Shown: positions 38,158-50,204 of the stretch, piece after piece | How the letters are laid out: every line of letters starts with the position of its first letter | How positions within the stretch are numbered: the stretch's first letter is position 1 | NCBI GenBank assembly: GCA_020081605.1 | Contig: JAHREC010000011.1 | Span: 3,782,001 to 3,846,000, forward strand | DNA from: Albifimbria verrucaria | Lineage: Eukaryota; Ascomycota; Sordariomycetes; Hypocreales; Stachybotryaceae | Length of the DNA stretch: 64,000 bases | Reading direction: 5' to 3' | Notes under the pieces: model-generated | Database searches by the model: none | What the model saw: only the letters and a program-made list of their open reading frames with translations | Told to the model about the DNA's origin: nothing | Made by a program: the position numbers and the translations under genes

Positions 38158-39410
38158 TTACTGCTTAGCGCTCAGCACTTCCTGCACAGCTTGCAGGACC
38201 TTGCCATGAACGGCCTTGGGCGCGGCAATGACACCCTTGTTGTTGGCGAGCGTTCGGCCAACGCTGAAGTCGAGGCGCTTGCCGTGGATGTCAGTGACCT
38301 GGCCACCGGCCTCGCGGACGATGAGGTCGCCGGCGGCGTGGTCCCAGATCTTCTCCTGGTAGGTGGCCTTGACAGGCAGACGCAGGTAGATGTCGCCGGC
38401 GCCACGGGCAATAGAGCCGTACTTGGCCTGGCTGTCCATGCGGACGCTGGGCTCGGTGATGCCGAGCTTCTGGGAGATGAGGGCCTGATCATCGTGGGCC
38501 GAGTGGCCGGCCTCGACGCTCTCGCAGAAGGTGGCCTTGGCCAGGTCGCCCTCGCCAATGGCGCGCATGGAGATGGGCTTGGACGCGGCGAGGGCACCGG
38601 CAGTCAGGGCGCGGCTGGTGGCACCCTGGGTCTGGACGGCGGAGAAGAGGACGCCACGGCCCTCGTCGGTCTGGTTGGAGCCGATGTCGGCGGTCAGGCG
38701 GGCGGCGTCGTCGACGGGCAAGTTGGGGCAGCCCAGCACGCCGACCTTGACGTCGCCGTCGACCATGAGGCCGAGACAGACGGCGTACTGGCCGCCGCGC
38801 AGGAAGCCCTTGGTGCCGTCGATGGGGTCGATGGTCCAGATGCGGCCCTGGGCGCCGCCGGGGCTGTTGCCGTTATCAATGAACTCGAGCATGGCGTCCA
38901 CATCCTGATGGGGCCGCCCAGCTTAGCCTCGGCCTCGGCGTCGTCTAGCTTCGTCGACTTGACGAGGTCCCAGATGGTCTGCTTGAGGTTCTCGTCCTCC
39001 TTGAGCTGCGCAGCCTCCTCCTCGGCGACGATAGCATCTTCGGGGAAGTTATGGCGCAGGGCGGCGATGATGAGAGCCTGGGCGCCGAAGTCGCCAATAG
39101 TGACTGGGGACTTGTCGTTCTTGTCGACGGTGCCCTTGGCCTTCTCGTGGAAGACTCGCTTGGTGAGGATGGCAGCGCGCTGGACGGCGAGCTGGGCAAC
39201 CAGCAGCTCGTGTGCGTAGGGAGCGGCCATGGCGGCGGTGGACGCGGAGAAGAAGCGGTGCGGCAGCAGCTGGTTCGACAGCTGGCGGAGGCGAGGGAGG
39301 AAGGCTGGCTGGAAGAAGAGAGCCAGGGCGAGGAACAGCAGAGAGCCAAGGAAGAGGAGGCGGAAGGGGTTAAGAGCTCTCGATTGACGCTGGCGTGCGC
39401 TTGTCGTCAT
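38158..39410 (-). CDS. HAL2: 3'(2'),5'-bisphosphate nucleotidase (HAL2/MET22)
   Basis: Hydrolyses 3'-phosphoadenosine 5'-phosphate to AMP in sulfate assimilation. Yeast Hal2 is the Li+/Na+-sensitive salt-tolerance target. The core shows the Mg-binding AEEEAAQ, IDPIDGTKGFLRGGQYAVCL and IWDHAAGDLIVREAGG motifs of the inositol-monophosphatase superfamily. The conserved start MAAPYAHELLVAQLAVQRAA is at 39230. An in-frame upstream ATG at 39410 adds 60 residues with a hydrophobic stretch (LLFLGSLLFLALALFF) and an Arg/Phe/Ser segment (HRFFSASTAA). The extended start is used here because it is open and in frame, but the short form is also possible. One base is missing in the G run at 38910-38913 (needed for LGGPHQDVDAMLEF). 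Stop at 38158-38160. Convergent with uL6m, about 208 bp apart. Confidence 0.93.
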
Positions 39411-40213
39411 ATAAGCCCGGAGGAGCAGACGAGGTGGGGGCACAGGACCTGTGGGCTCTGAAGATAGCAGCGTGACCTTCGTTTGACGATGCTGCGACTG
39501 TAGAAACGAGGAATCTAGCAAGATAGAGTCGAAAAGAAGCGGGTAGAGCACGGTAGAAAAGTCAATTGGCGAGAGGTAAGTTGAGCTAGCAATCCAAGGC
39601 AGTGTTTAGGAGCTGTTGAAACCCCACGTAAGCTAGTAGTCCTGTGACTGTGACTGTGACTGTGACTATCTAAGTGAACCCTCCAAGAGTTTTGACCTCA
39701 CATCCCCGCCCCAGGATAGCAGTGACTGTTAGATATGTTGGTATTTAGAGCAGTACCTCAGGTAATGTGGGAGGAGATTCTCAAACAAAGGCATTCTTAC
39801 TCGAGACGACGTACACTTAGTCTCTGCATCCATCGTGTAGGCACAGACAGACAGAGATTAAGTACCTACTAAGGTATAGGTGCCGGTAAAAACTACAGAG
39901 GCACAGGTACAGTTACAGTGCCGGCCACGGGTCGGGTAGCCCAGCAATACCCTGAACACCCTGAACAGGGACTGCAGCTGGTACCGGCGGGTGGGTCTCA
40001 GCCACTCACCTCATGCTTCTTCTCTCACCTAAGAATTTTAGCTGCAAGGTGCCCTGCAGGGATTCTCGACGAGAAACCGTCTTGAACCAAAATTCCATAC
40101 CAGCATCACGCTCGAGACGTCACCATCTCATCCTCGCCGTCCTGCCACGCCTCCGGCTCGTCCAATTCACCTCCGTTCCTGTGCATCCGGCCACGGTCCC
40201 GGCACTTGCCAAA
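39411..40213. other. Divergent promoter region, HAL2 / FMC1
   Basis: About 0.8 kb between two divergent starts. It contains (TGTGAC)4 at 39643-39666 and several TACCT/AGGTA half-palindromes near 39755-39910. No gene seen. Confidence 0.55.
39643..39666 (+). repeat. (TGTGAC)4 microsatellite
   Basis: Four perfect hexamer units in the HAL2-FMC1 divergent promoter. Confidence 0.9.
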
Positions 40214-40553
40214 ATGGCCGCTTCTCCCGCGCATCTTCGCTCCCTCTACCGCTCCCTCCTCCGCGAACTCCCTCCGCGTCCCATCCTCGCTACGCCTCGC
40301 TCCCACCTGCACAACCGCCTTCGCGAGTCCTTCGGCAGCCTCTCCTCCCTCGCAAGTGTCGCAAAGCGCCGCCGCCGAGGTTCAGCAGCTCGTCGCCTAC
40401 CTCCGCTCCCAGCGCCAGTACGCTACTCTGCTCGACCGTTACAACCCGGGCATGAACATGGACGAGGAGGAGCGCCTGCGTCTCACCGCCAGGCGTGTAG
40501 GCATGGAGATGCCTTTATCATACAAGAAGGGCAAAGACGGCAACAGCTCATGA
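40214..40553 (+). CDS. FMC1: FMC1-like mitochondrial ATP synthase assembly factor (LYR type)
   Basis: A small (about 113 aa) protein whose yeast counterpart supports F1-ATPase assembly at high temperature. MAASPAHLRSLYRSLLRELP contains the LYR tripeptide. The C-terminal half carries LVAYLRSQRQYATLLDRYNP and MDEEERLRLTARRVGMEMP, a strong match to fungal Fmc1. The two halves lie in different frames, joined near 40341-40350 in a CT-rich run. A net loss of two bases (or gain of one) is needed, plausibly from a C run. The ATG at 40214 follows a CAAA context. Stop TGA at 40551-40553. Confidence 0.8.
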
Positions 40554-41152
40554 CCGGTGCCGGCCGGAGCAACGAGAAGTGGCTGCTCTTGGCGTGGCGA
40601 CCACTGCGCCAACACTGGTAGCGAGCCAACGGGTCGATCAGATGTGATTCAGGCACTTGGAGGACATTAGGACACTGCTTTACGGGCTCTACACAAGCGC
40701 GGTCGTTCCGAAACCTTTGTTTGCGCGCAACATGCTCGATTCGACATCATCATATATCAAAGTATTCATTGTGCCATTACCAACCACTCAAGGGGCAGGT
40801 CACATGTATATACCGCTCAAAGACCTTGCGGATTTTCCTATTGATATCACGGAGAAATTTTGGGTTAGGCGACATGGGTACATCGATATCATTGTATAAT
40901 AGTTGGTCTGTATCAGTATCAGGATATGAATACCATTGTTCGTCATCAGTAGATAATCGGATCTTCGTTAAAATAAGCTTCCCTAACGCCTCGGCAAACA
41001 CTAAATACTCTCTAAATGCCCTTGAAATTATGAACAACAGAATCATGAAAGATGAACTCGAGCCTAGCTAGGCTGTCGGGGTATCAACGCTGACGTTAGA
41101 ACCATGCATCTATGGACATGCTGTCCTTCCTCCTCTTTCGCGAGTGACTCCT
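40554..41152. other. Convergent intergenic region
   Basis: About 0.6 kb between the FMC1 stop and the stop of the minus-strand coiled-coil gene. The middle is AT-rich. No gene or motif supported. Confidence 0.5.
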
Positions 41153-44100
41153 CTACACACCTCCGACGCCGCCATCCTCGAGCGATTCGTCCCATCCTCC
41201 CGTTTCCAAAAGCCATTCACCCGTGCGCTCTTTCACGTTCTTGAAACCCTCGCCGAGTGAGCTATGCCACTGGTCCTGTACTGCGCGCACCTTCTCCTTC
41301 AGATCCTCTGTGAGGCGTCGCTCTTCATGCTGTCGCATCTCCTTGGCTCTTCTATCTCGCTCCTCCACACGGATGGGCGTACCATCCGCTTCCTCCGTCT
41401 GCGTGGCCAGCACCTTGCCCTTTGCGATAACTACCGCCTCCTTGACCTCGTGCAGAAGACAAAGAAGGTTGGTGTGCGCCTCAATGAACTGGTACGTGCT
41501 CTTCTCTGCGTGAAGCAGCAGGCTGTACAGATACTGTAATGGATGCTGATGATACGACGGATTCTCTTCAAACTCCACAGACGGGATCTGGATGTTGAAG
41601 CCATGCAGGTTGAGTGGGATGCTATCCAGCACCCTCGTCAGTGGTGGTGCGATGTCCCAAAACGCCGACAGTTGGAGGGCAACTCCGCGCTCGACAGCTT
41701 CTTCAACCACATTGCGGAACTTGCGTGTACGGTCTAGCACCTCATTGGAGAAGGCAAACTCTCGCTTCGACGCATCTTCTGCAAAGAAGCTCTCTGCCGA
41801 CTTGAGCTTTTCCACATTTCCAGACAGCCTGTACGGGGTCAATACCACTTCGCAGTATCGGCTGTTGCGGTCGGAGAGTAAATCATAGATTGCTCGGTGC
41901 AACGATTCACGAGCCTCGAAGATCCATTTCAACAGCGTCAACTTTTCCAAAAGCTCTGGCTTGTCGTCGCCTTCTTCTTGGGGCATATCGGCATCATTCT
42001 CTTCGTTATCAAACAGGTGGCGCGTCAGGTTGTCAAATAGCTCAGTGGCTCGAGAGATTCGTTCCGTTAAGAGGTCATTCAGTGGAACAATCACTTCGTT
42101 CTGAAACTTCTCGTACTCAGCTTTTCCTAGCTCTTTTGTCTTGTCTCGCTCTTCTTGTTGGGCATGAGCTTCGATCGCTGCTGCGTCCGCATATCCTAAA
42201 TTTCCAGAGCTGATTTCTTTCTGCAAGTTCGTCATCAGAGCTTGTCTATGCTCAGAGGCTTCTTTCAAGAACCCCTCGCGGCGTTTCGAGCTTGCTGCGG
42301 CAAACTTTTGCTTTGCGGCTTCCACTTCAGATAGTTCGCTCAGGGCTCTCACCGAGGTTCGAATCGACGTCAACTCGGGGTGATTATTATTCACGGCAGG
42401 ATGATGCCGTGGATATGGTGGCGGCATGGTGACAAGACGGGAAACATCAAGGAAGTCACGACTATTTCGTCCCGGAGATGGCGTTGCCCGTACGGGAATG
42501 TCTGAAAATCGGTGTGGTTGAGGAGTATGGGATAGCTCTTGCTCCTCGTGCCATCCGACTTTCTCAGGTGGATATTGCGAAGATGAACCATAGTCATTCG
42601 CCACTCCCTGTGAAGCCGATAGTTGCTCGGCTTCTGCCCATTGATCCTTCGGGACGCCCATGTACTTTGACTCTCGTTTCGACCTCTCAAAACCTCTTCC
42701 TGCTTCGCCCTGGGAGTCGGCTTCCCACCAGCGACTGGCTGGTCTCCCGCGGCTATCGAAATCGTGGTTTTCGCTTACACTCATGCTAAGAATCGGAGAC
42801 AGGGAAGGCATGTAATTGGAAGCCCAGTTCACATTATTCGATGTGCTCCTGCTTGGGGATACCGGCACTGGCGCCTTTGCCGAAGGAGGTGCAGAGTTGG
42901 AAAGGCCCTCGCCTTGATAGTTGGAGCCGAAGGAACCCCTATGTGATGTGGTGGCATTTGGTAAGCCCGGAGTCCATTCTGCTTGAGAGGCGCCTGAGTC
43001 TCGCCTTACGACCATAGGTCGGAATAGATCACGAGTCAGATCAAAGATTTCTGAGCCCATGGCTCCAATAGCAGCAGAGTACCTCTCTCTACGAATTCTG
43101 GATTCGCTTACGATGAAGTCAGCAAACAAGCGTACCCTCTCGGCGTCGCTTGCTGCATCAGACTCTTTGGCAGCGAAGGCTTGGAATCTTTCAACGGTAC
43201 CAGCAGAGAACTGATCAGCGCTTTGTGTTACCACTAAATGCTTTGATACGGGTGCATTAGTAGCCGAAGGAGGAGGGCGGGATGTGTCTCTGGCCCGTGA
43301 TCCCGATGCAGAACGAGTCTGGGGTGGTGGAGTAGGAAGAGCTTTAGGAACCAGAGATTGAGGTGTGCCAACTTGTGCAGCCTTCGAAGGGTAAGGTGAA
43401 AAGGGAGGAGTTCCGGTGTCGAGCTGTGGTAGCTTCCCGGATGCGGGTCTGCGGGTGTAGAATTGCAGGAGTCATAATTGTTGGACGACTCTCCGGCTCG
43501 AGCAGACTCGGGGCCCGTCCATGGACTGCTCCCTGGCGTGGATTTTGAGTGGGCAAGCCGACGGCTCAGGCTCTCCGAGCTAGAGGGAACCACAATGTTC
43601 GACATTGCGTTTGGGTTTGTTCTCTCGTCGATCGAGCCATGCCGACTTTCCGAACGCCTCTGAAGAATGGTCTTATCGTGGCGAACAGCTCTAGCTCTGT
43701 TTAAACCACCAGCGCTGGACGATGATGCCAATGAGTCAGCTGTCTGGTTTGAGCTGTCGACACTTGAAGTGTCAATTGTAAGTCCTGGGGAACGCCCTCG
43801 GGCCATCTGGCTAGGTGACTCATCACTGTCTACCCAATTGGCAGGTGTGGGGGCACAGGGCCAAGCGTGGTCACACCGGTAGGAGGCGGACGGCGTGTTG
43901 GTGGAGAAGAAACAGGTATGCTTTCTCTCGAAGTACCTTGGACGCTTTGTGACCGTGAAGATGAAGGAGGAGGTCCGGGGTGGAGGAGGCAGTGGCATCC
44001 CTGGTTCCCATCTTGATTGGGATGCTGATCGTGAGCGAGCGGACGTCGGAGTCGTGATAGCACCCGTGGAGGCAGCTCGGCGAGCAGCAGGCGGACCGGG

Positions 44101-44801
44101 CTGTGCAATAGCAATTGGCGAGAAGAGAGTGCGCTCTACTTCGGGTGTGTGCGAAGGACCCGGCGCCGGCTCTTGTCTTGAAAGCGGCGAGGAGTGGTGC
44201 GGGCCGGGAGAGATCGGGGTTTGTTCGGGATCCCTTCGCCGGCTGAGGAAGGCAAGCCGAACCTTCGCTCACGAGATGGGCCACGACCGAGAGCCCCGGT
44301 GGAGGTGGGAAGGAGGGATTGGCGGGTTGGTCTGGGGAGGGACGGAGAACGTTTGTGGGCAGTGCTCGTGGCCCCGGGGAAGCGGTCGAGGCGGATGCTG
44401 GCGATTGCTCAAAGACGCCACTGACCGGACGAGACTGTTGGCTCCTTGGTGGACTATATGGAGGAGGCGGGGGCGGGAGAGAGGACGCTGGCAAGCGGCG
44501 TTAACATGAGACTTGACACAACGACAGCAGGTCAAAGTGGACGGGACATGGCATTACCGTGAGCATCCGAGGAAAGATGAAGAGACATGCGCTCGGAAGA
44601 TGGCGCGGGCGAAGGCACCCACTGCTGAGGGTTGTAGGGTTGAATAGCACTGCCGAGGGTCGAGGCAGAGTGAAGAAGATGAGGCGATGCAACCGACATG
44701 GCCGACATGGGGGTATTGAGAGGATTGAAAGGCCCCAGAGAGGTTGTCGTAAGGGGATTGAGGCCCTGACGAAGCCGCGCAGGGTCGCGGGATGGAGTCA
44801 T
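41153..44801 (-). CDS. Proline-rich / coiled-coil ascomycete protein, unknown function
   Basis: I do not know a function for this roughly 1,200-residue protein. Exon 1 (44558-44801) starts MTPSRDPARLRQGLNPLTTT. The intron 44488-44557 leads into a proline-rich region (SSLPPPPPPYSPPRSQQSRP) and a disordered Ser/Pro/Arg region with WEPGMPLPPPP. From about 43230 down, one unbroken frame of nearly 700 residues begins ..VTQSADQFSAGTVERFQAFA. It contains a long alpha-helical/coiled-coil segment (ELSEVEAAKQKFAAASSKRR onward). It ends with Glu/Arg-rich helices and a short Gly-rich tail, stop at 41153. The N-terminal third has several one-base losses (for example near 43890-43990 and 44240-44320). The opening resembles conserved uncharacterised proteins of Eurotiomycetes and Sordariomycetes, which is why the parts are joined as one gene. 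Confidence 0.72.
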
Positions 44802-47800
44802 AGCGGCCTCGAGCTTGAGGGCGGCAGCGAAGCCGCTTTCTTTGTACGAGTTGCCGGTTGACTGACTGGTCTAGGCCTGGGGGTTGGGGTTAGAGATGAG
44901 ACTTGGGTGATCCGTAACGGGGGTGAGTCGTTGAGACGGAAGATGAGCGGATGGTGACCGGGTGGGCCTTCAAGCCATGACCTGTAACTGCACGCGTGCC
45001 TGTGCTGTACCCTGCAACTGCGAGACGAGTTGGTCCCGCCTCAGCTGGTTATTGGTGGTTGACGGGATGCATTACGGATCGGCAACGACTGCAGCTTGGA
45101 GAAGGATTGGAGACGCAGAAGAGAACGGGCGGCCAACGTCAGTGCCGGGGACGCAGAAGCGAAGGGGAGGGAACGGCGCAGGCGACGGCGACGGCGAGAG
45201 GAGAAGGGTGCAGGACGGTGTGATGGTAGTAGAGGATAGTAGGGCAAGCAGGTAGGTAGGCAACCAGGGGGAGTAAGGGAGGGATGGAGGGTTGAATTGG
45301 AGGCAGAGGCAGCATACCAGAGCACAGAGGTAGGTAGGTAGACCTGTAGACTGACAGATTTGATGAGAGGAAGATAGTTGACTTTCTTTTCCGGGGTGCC
45401 TGACATGCGTGAAAATGCATGCATGCATGCACCTTCCAGTGTGTTGCATCCCCTCCTTCTTAGCTTGGACAAGGATGCTACACTGACATTGTCCACTCAG
45501 GCCACTGATCTGATCCTCTTGCCTGTCAGGTACCTTACCTTGCGCCGCATCCATCAATCACACCAACAACCATGGCTCGTTGCCTGACACTACCTAGGAT
45601 GGGTGAGACGAGATGCGCTCAGATCGAGCTGAACCACCAGGAAGAACCGTTGGACGCGTTGTAAGTCATTAGACTCTCGCCACATCGACCTAAGCTACAG
45701 TACATACTGTAAAATGTGCATGACCGAGTCGAGCAACAGAACGCCATACCGCCTTGAATCTGACGGAAGCTATGAATAGAAACAATCGTGTGATTCCAGT
45801 CACAGTCACAGACGGCCTCTCCACCCGCGCACGCACCCGCCGCCGTGCAGTTGGTCTACACAAGCTCCGTCCATCTGGAGGAGATCTGAGAGGGAGGTTG
45901 GTGAGCGACCCCGTCAAGCCCCTACCACCACAAGCGGGAAGAGAGCATGGGTTGGTCCACGCTTGGCCAGGTCACCCGCTACGACCGGCAGGGGCATCGA
46001 TCCGGTAGTTGGTTGGTGTAAGTCGCATCGCAACGGTTACGCACGAAGCAACGAACCATGACCGCCAGCGTCGTTCGGATGCCACCTGCAAGCCGGATTC
46101 CTTCCGTCGTTACATTCGACGGCAGAGGCTTGCAACTGACGGCCTCATCGTGCTGTCAAAGTGCAATCTTTCTCTACTTGATACACGACTTTACTTCTTC
46201 CAGCACACCGCGGTGCCATCGTCCCTTTGGGAACAGCCAAAGAGCCCCATCCAATATGCACGTCGACGGGGTGGGTATCACAACGCCGACTGGTCACAAT
46301 CAAGATAGGGGCCATGTGCGGTGGGCTATTCTTAGAGCCAGCTATCCTGGCAGACGCAGTCTGATTGGCCTGACTTGAGGGTGCCGGTGAGGGGCCGGTA
46401 TTGTTGGCGCTTAACTTTGAGCACGCTCGACTATCGTGATGGATCAACCAGAGCCTCGAGCCCACCTCCAACTCGACCAAGGAGGCACGGAAACATTCCA
46501 ATCGAATATGCACTGCGACCCTACCTTTGTGGTTTCTTTGTGGCCGGACTCCGAAAAAATTTGCTGCTCACATCGCGATCCCGATTCGGCATTCCGACGC
46601 AGTCGGCCACGCGAGACTTCAGGCGAGGCTATCCAACGGCGATCCTTCGGACAGCTTACCGACTCATCAGCTGATGAGCTGGAAAGTTCCATTTGACTTC
46701 TTTTTCCGTTCTCGTCATTTCAGCAGGTACCACACCAATTCGCGCGAGGTCAAGATATTTTGATCCAAGGTATGTTAGGAAAGTCCACGTAAGGTGTTAA
46801 AATTGCCGCGTTGAATGCACATATCTGTGCATACGACACGTGCCGTGTCCCGAAATATAGTCCTGCTGAATGACGCTGCGTAGTCGATAAGAATAGTCTT
46901 AAGCTATTGTACTTGCAGGCCTACAGGCACCCCGTTGGGGGTGTCGGAATTGAGTGCTCTTCTAAACACATCGCCTACCAAAGAGACACATTCTGGTACA
47001 ATAAAGCACTGTATCAACCACATTCTATATTTGATCCAACTTGTTGGATGCGGCGTTGATTCTTTCACGTGTTTATGATAAATCGCTTAGGTCCAAGTTT
47101 ACCTCCAACCTAAGGCTTTGGGTATAGGATGTGGAACGGCCCTGCATACATTCGTGTCCGTTAAATATTTTGTCGATCATCGATTGAGTTATCTGGGCTA
47201 GGTATGCGGAATTCTATCCTCTCACTGTATAATAATAAAAGCACCCAGCCACTCATCGCCACTTCGATATTTATAACTGCAGCTATAATGAAGAGCACCA
47301 GTCAAAATAGAATTGCCCAGGATGGAAAATATGTTGCAGTCGGATATCTGGGCGTAAGTAACAGTATAAACCTCGAGGTGAGATCCATTCAGCTCATTTC
47401 TGCCATGTGACCATAATTATACCAGGAATATATCACGAGTCTATCAACCACGCAGAAATGACCATCTGGGAAACCCACTGCCATTATGAGTTTGCTGTCT
47501 GGTGAACCTTTTGGCTGAGGACTTCGGTCTATTTGCGAGAGAATTAACTCATAATCGTGAGTGCCTATGGCAATCACCCAGCTTAAGACATGGGATTTGG
47601 GCATAGAAAATGAATGAATGAAGTACAGCCGCTTTTAGTCTAGCTTCGTACAACTCGTTATCCTTTGGCATAGTTCGAATTCAATGCCTGAGGCCGGTGA
47701 GGTCAAGTTGATGTCACTCGCTCACCACTCGACGTTGCTTATAGATCAGTAAGGGGCACCATTGTTTAAAAAAAAGAAGAAAAAAAAGAAAGAATATGAG

Positions 47801-48753
47801 CAAATAGCTCTCTTTTCTCATTCTGGAAATACCATGCTCTAAATCACGCTGGGGAAAATGAAATCGCGTATTGATGTGCATACAGCTTTGGGTATCATAG
47901 TCTGACATCAGTAGCGCTTCGTAATAGTACTACATATTACATGGGCGACGCGTTCCAAGAATTGGACCTCTTGGAGAGAAATCTGTCCCGAGAACCTGAG
48001 AGTTTGCAACATTCTCACTCAGGGTAGTCTTGTGAGTCTTGAGGGACGCTGGCTAGCATGGGCCGAGTATTAAGCGGTCAAGTGCTGTTGTAAGGGTCCT
48101 CGCTCCCTCAAGAATATCTCTGCTTACGAAGACTTGGATGCGCTCCCTAACACATGGATTCCGTGCTGGTAATACTACGGTTGTACGGCCTGATCAAATA
48201 TGCCCGTCTGATCTGGTGCTCCTTGACTGCAAGGCTATGGTCAAGTTGAGCAAATTGCAAATCTGGTTGGAGGCGCAACGGCCCCACTTTGGCTGTAGTG
48301 GGGCAAGGCTAGTGTCAGTAAAATTCTAGAGGGTTCCAACTTGTCAAGCTCTTCAGCTTCATTTCTACCACAACAAACCTCTTCCTCATCATCTCCTCCA
48401 ACTCCTCCCCTTTCTAACCTTCCACGCTATCCTTTCTTCCATTGGCCTCTCTTCTTGTCCTCAGTCCAACATCACCGTTCACAGAGTAAGTTGCTTTCCA
48501 GCGCCTTTCCATTCTCCCTCCTCTCCCCGCTCGCTATTATGATGAGACACCAGCTGGCACCAGTCATAGAGTGATTTGTACTCCCTTCATTGATGACCAA
48601 TATGCTGTGGCTTAAGTCCACTTCTGAAATTTCAAGAGCTATTCGCAAGATTTTCTCTTCGTCTTTTGCACAAACTCCTCTCGGCACCTTTGCTAACGAT
48701 TGGACCTTCTAGAAAATTGCTACCAAGACTGCTTACGAGCTCCAATCGTCACG
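44802..48753. other. 4-kb gene-poor region
   Basis: The left part is the presumed promoter of the minus-strand gene. It includes GTAG-type short repeats near 45250 and 45331-45340 and an ATGC repeat at 45415-45430. About 46.8-48.0 kb is AT-richer with a poly-purine run near 47765-47795. From about 48.34 kb the strand turns C/T-rich, probably the AHA1 leader. Open frames are short and without motifs. No transposon genes were found, so the region looks like ordinary or decayed intergenic DNA. Confidence 0.5.
45415..45430 (+). repeat. (ATGC)4 repeat
   Basis: Four perfect ATGC units, self-complementary, in non-coding sequence. Confidence 0.85.
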
Positions 48754-49905
48754 ATGGTTCTACACAACCCCAACAACTGGCACTGGGTGAACAAGGATGT
48801 CTCTGCGTGGACAAGGCAGTGGCTTGAGGACAACTTGACCAAGCTCAAGGCGCAGAACGGTGATGTCGAGGCCAGGATAAGCAAGGTTCAGAGCATGGAT
48901 GGTGATGTGGATGTGAGCCAGCGTAAGGGCAAGGTTATTACCATCTTTGATGTCAAGCTCGTACTGGAGTATACAGGTAGGCAACGTAAAATTTCCCAGC
49001 CAATTCTTGACCATCGTAGCTGATTGTTCTGTAGGATCCACGCCGGATGAGGCGGAGGTCTCGGGAACCATCACCATTCCTGAAGTTGCACATGACACGG
49101 ACGAGGACGACTATGTGGTATGTGTCGCCGAGATTCCAGTGAAACTGTTGCGATGTGGCTCTAATACCTCGACAGTTCGACATTGACATCTTCTCCGAGT
49201 CTGCTACCAAGCAACCTGTCAAGGATCTTGTCCGCTCCAAGCTCGTACCCCAACTGAGGCAAGAGTTTCAAAAGATTGCTTCTGCTCTGATTGCTGAACA
49301 CGGCAAAGACATCCAGCACGCCGCTGGTGTCGACCCTTCCAGCGGTTTCACTCCTGCCAAGGTCCACCCCCACAGCACTCCTGCCTCGGGCGCCGCCCCT
49401 GTCTCGAGTTCGGCAACCAAGTCTGGATCTATCGTCAACACTACCACCGTGACTGACAACGAAGAGTTCCGAACCACTGCCGAGGAGCTTTACCAGACCT
49501 TTGTCGACCCCGGCAGGCTGGCTGCTTTCACTCGTTCGCCTCCCAAGGTTTTCGAGGGCGCTCAGAAGGGTGGCAAGTTCGAGCTGTTCGGTGGCAACGT
49601 TTCTGGTGAATACCTCGAGCTTGAGGAGCCCAAGAAGGTTGTTCAGAGCTGGCGTCTGAGCCAGTGGCCTGCGGGACACTACTCAAAGCTTCAGATCGAG
49701 TTCGACCAGAATGATGTGGACCACGTTACCGTGATGCGTGTCGTTTGGGAGGGTGTACCTATTGGTCAGGAGGAGGTCACGAAGCGCAACTGGCTTGAGT
49801 ACTACGTTAAGAGTATCAAGACGACTTTTGGGTAAGTCCACGCTGCCAAACGTATTTTGCCTTCCATTTGCTAATTAAGCCCTCAGTTTCGGTACCATCT
49901 TGTAG
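48754..49905 (+). CDS. AHA1: AHA1, activator of Hsp90 ATPase
   Basis: A cytosolic co-chaperone that stimulates the ATPase cycle of Hsp90. It starts MVLHNPNNWHWVNKDVSAWT, containing the NPNNWHWV motif typical of the Aha1 N-terminal domain. A linker rich in Ser, Thr and Pro (about residues 165-200) separates it from the C-terminal AHSA1 domain, with YQTFVDPGRLAAFTRSPP and WRLSQWPAGHYSKLQIEF. Introns 48977-49034, 49118-49175 and 49832-49886 keep phase. The last exon is only 19 bp and encodes the final residues to FGTIL, stop 49903-49905. No frame errors, about 326 residues. Convergent with SWF1 across 299 bp. Confidence 0.95.
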
Positions 49906-50204
49906 ACGAATGAGCAATCAAATTATACGTGCCCAAGAGGACAGTGCGTACTCTTGATGAGGGCAGCGACAGGGGAAGCGGTCGCTACCGTGGCGGCGGA
50001 TGAGTAGAGAAGCTACAACTCGGATTAGTTCTGGCGTAGGCTTGGAGGCATGTGGACATGATAGATATGAGCGACTGAAATGAGAAATGATCAAACTTTT
50101 ATCTATATGCACCCTATATATGTGAACTTGCCAGCAGTCCCGTCAATCTACAATGCTAGTGAACAATGTCGTGAGATAGAATGTGCTTAGTACATGCTGT
50201 AAGT

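Noticed and set aside
38149..39219. 356-aa Gly/Ala-rich frame opposite HAL2
   Set aside because: It is the complementary shadow of the HAL2 coding strand; the minus-strand frame has all phosphatase motifs.
45041..45557. Overlapping 97-161-aa minus-strand frames
   Set aside because: Low-complexity Pro/Ser sequence from GTAG/CT repeats, with no consistent frame or motif.
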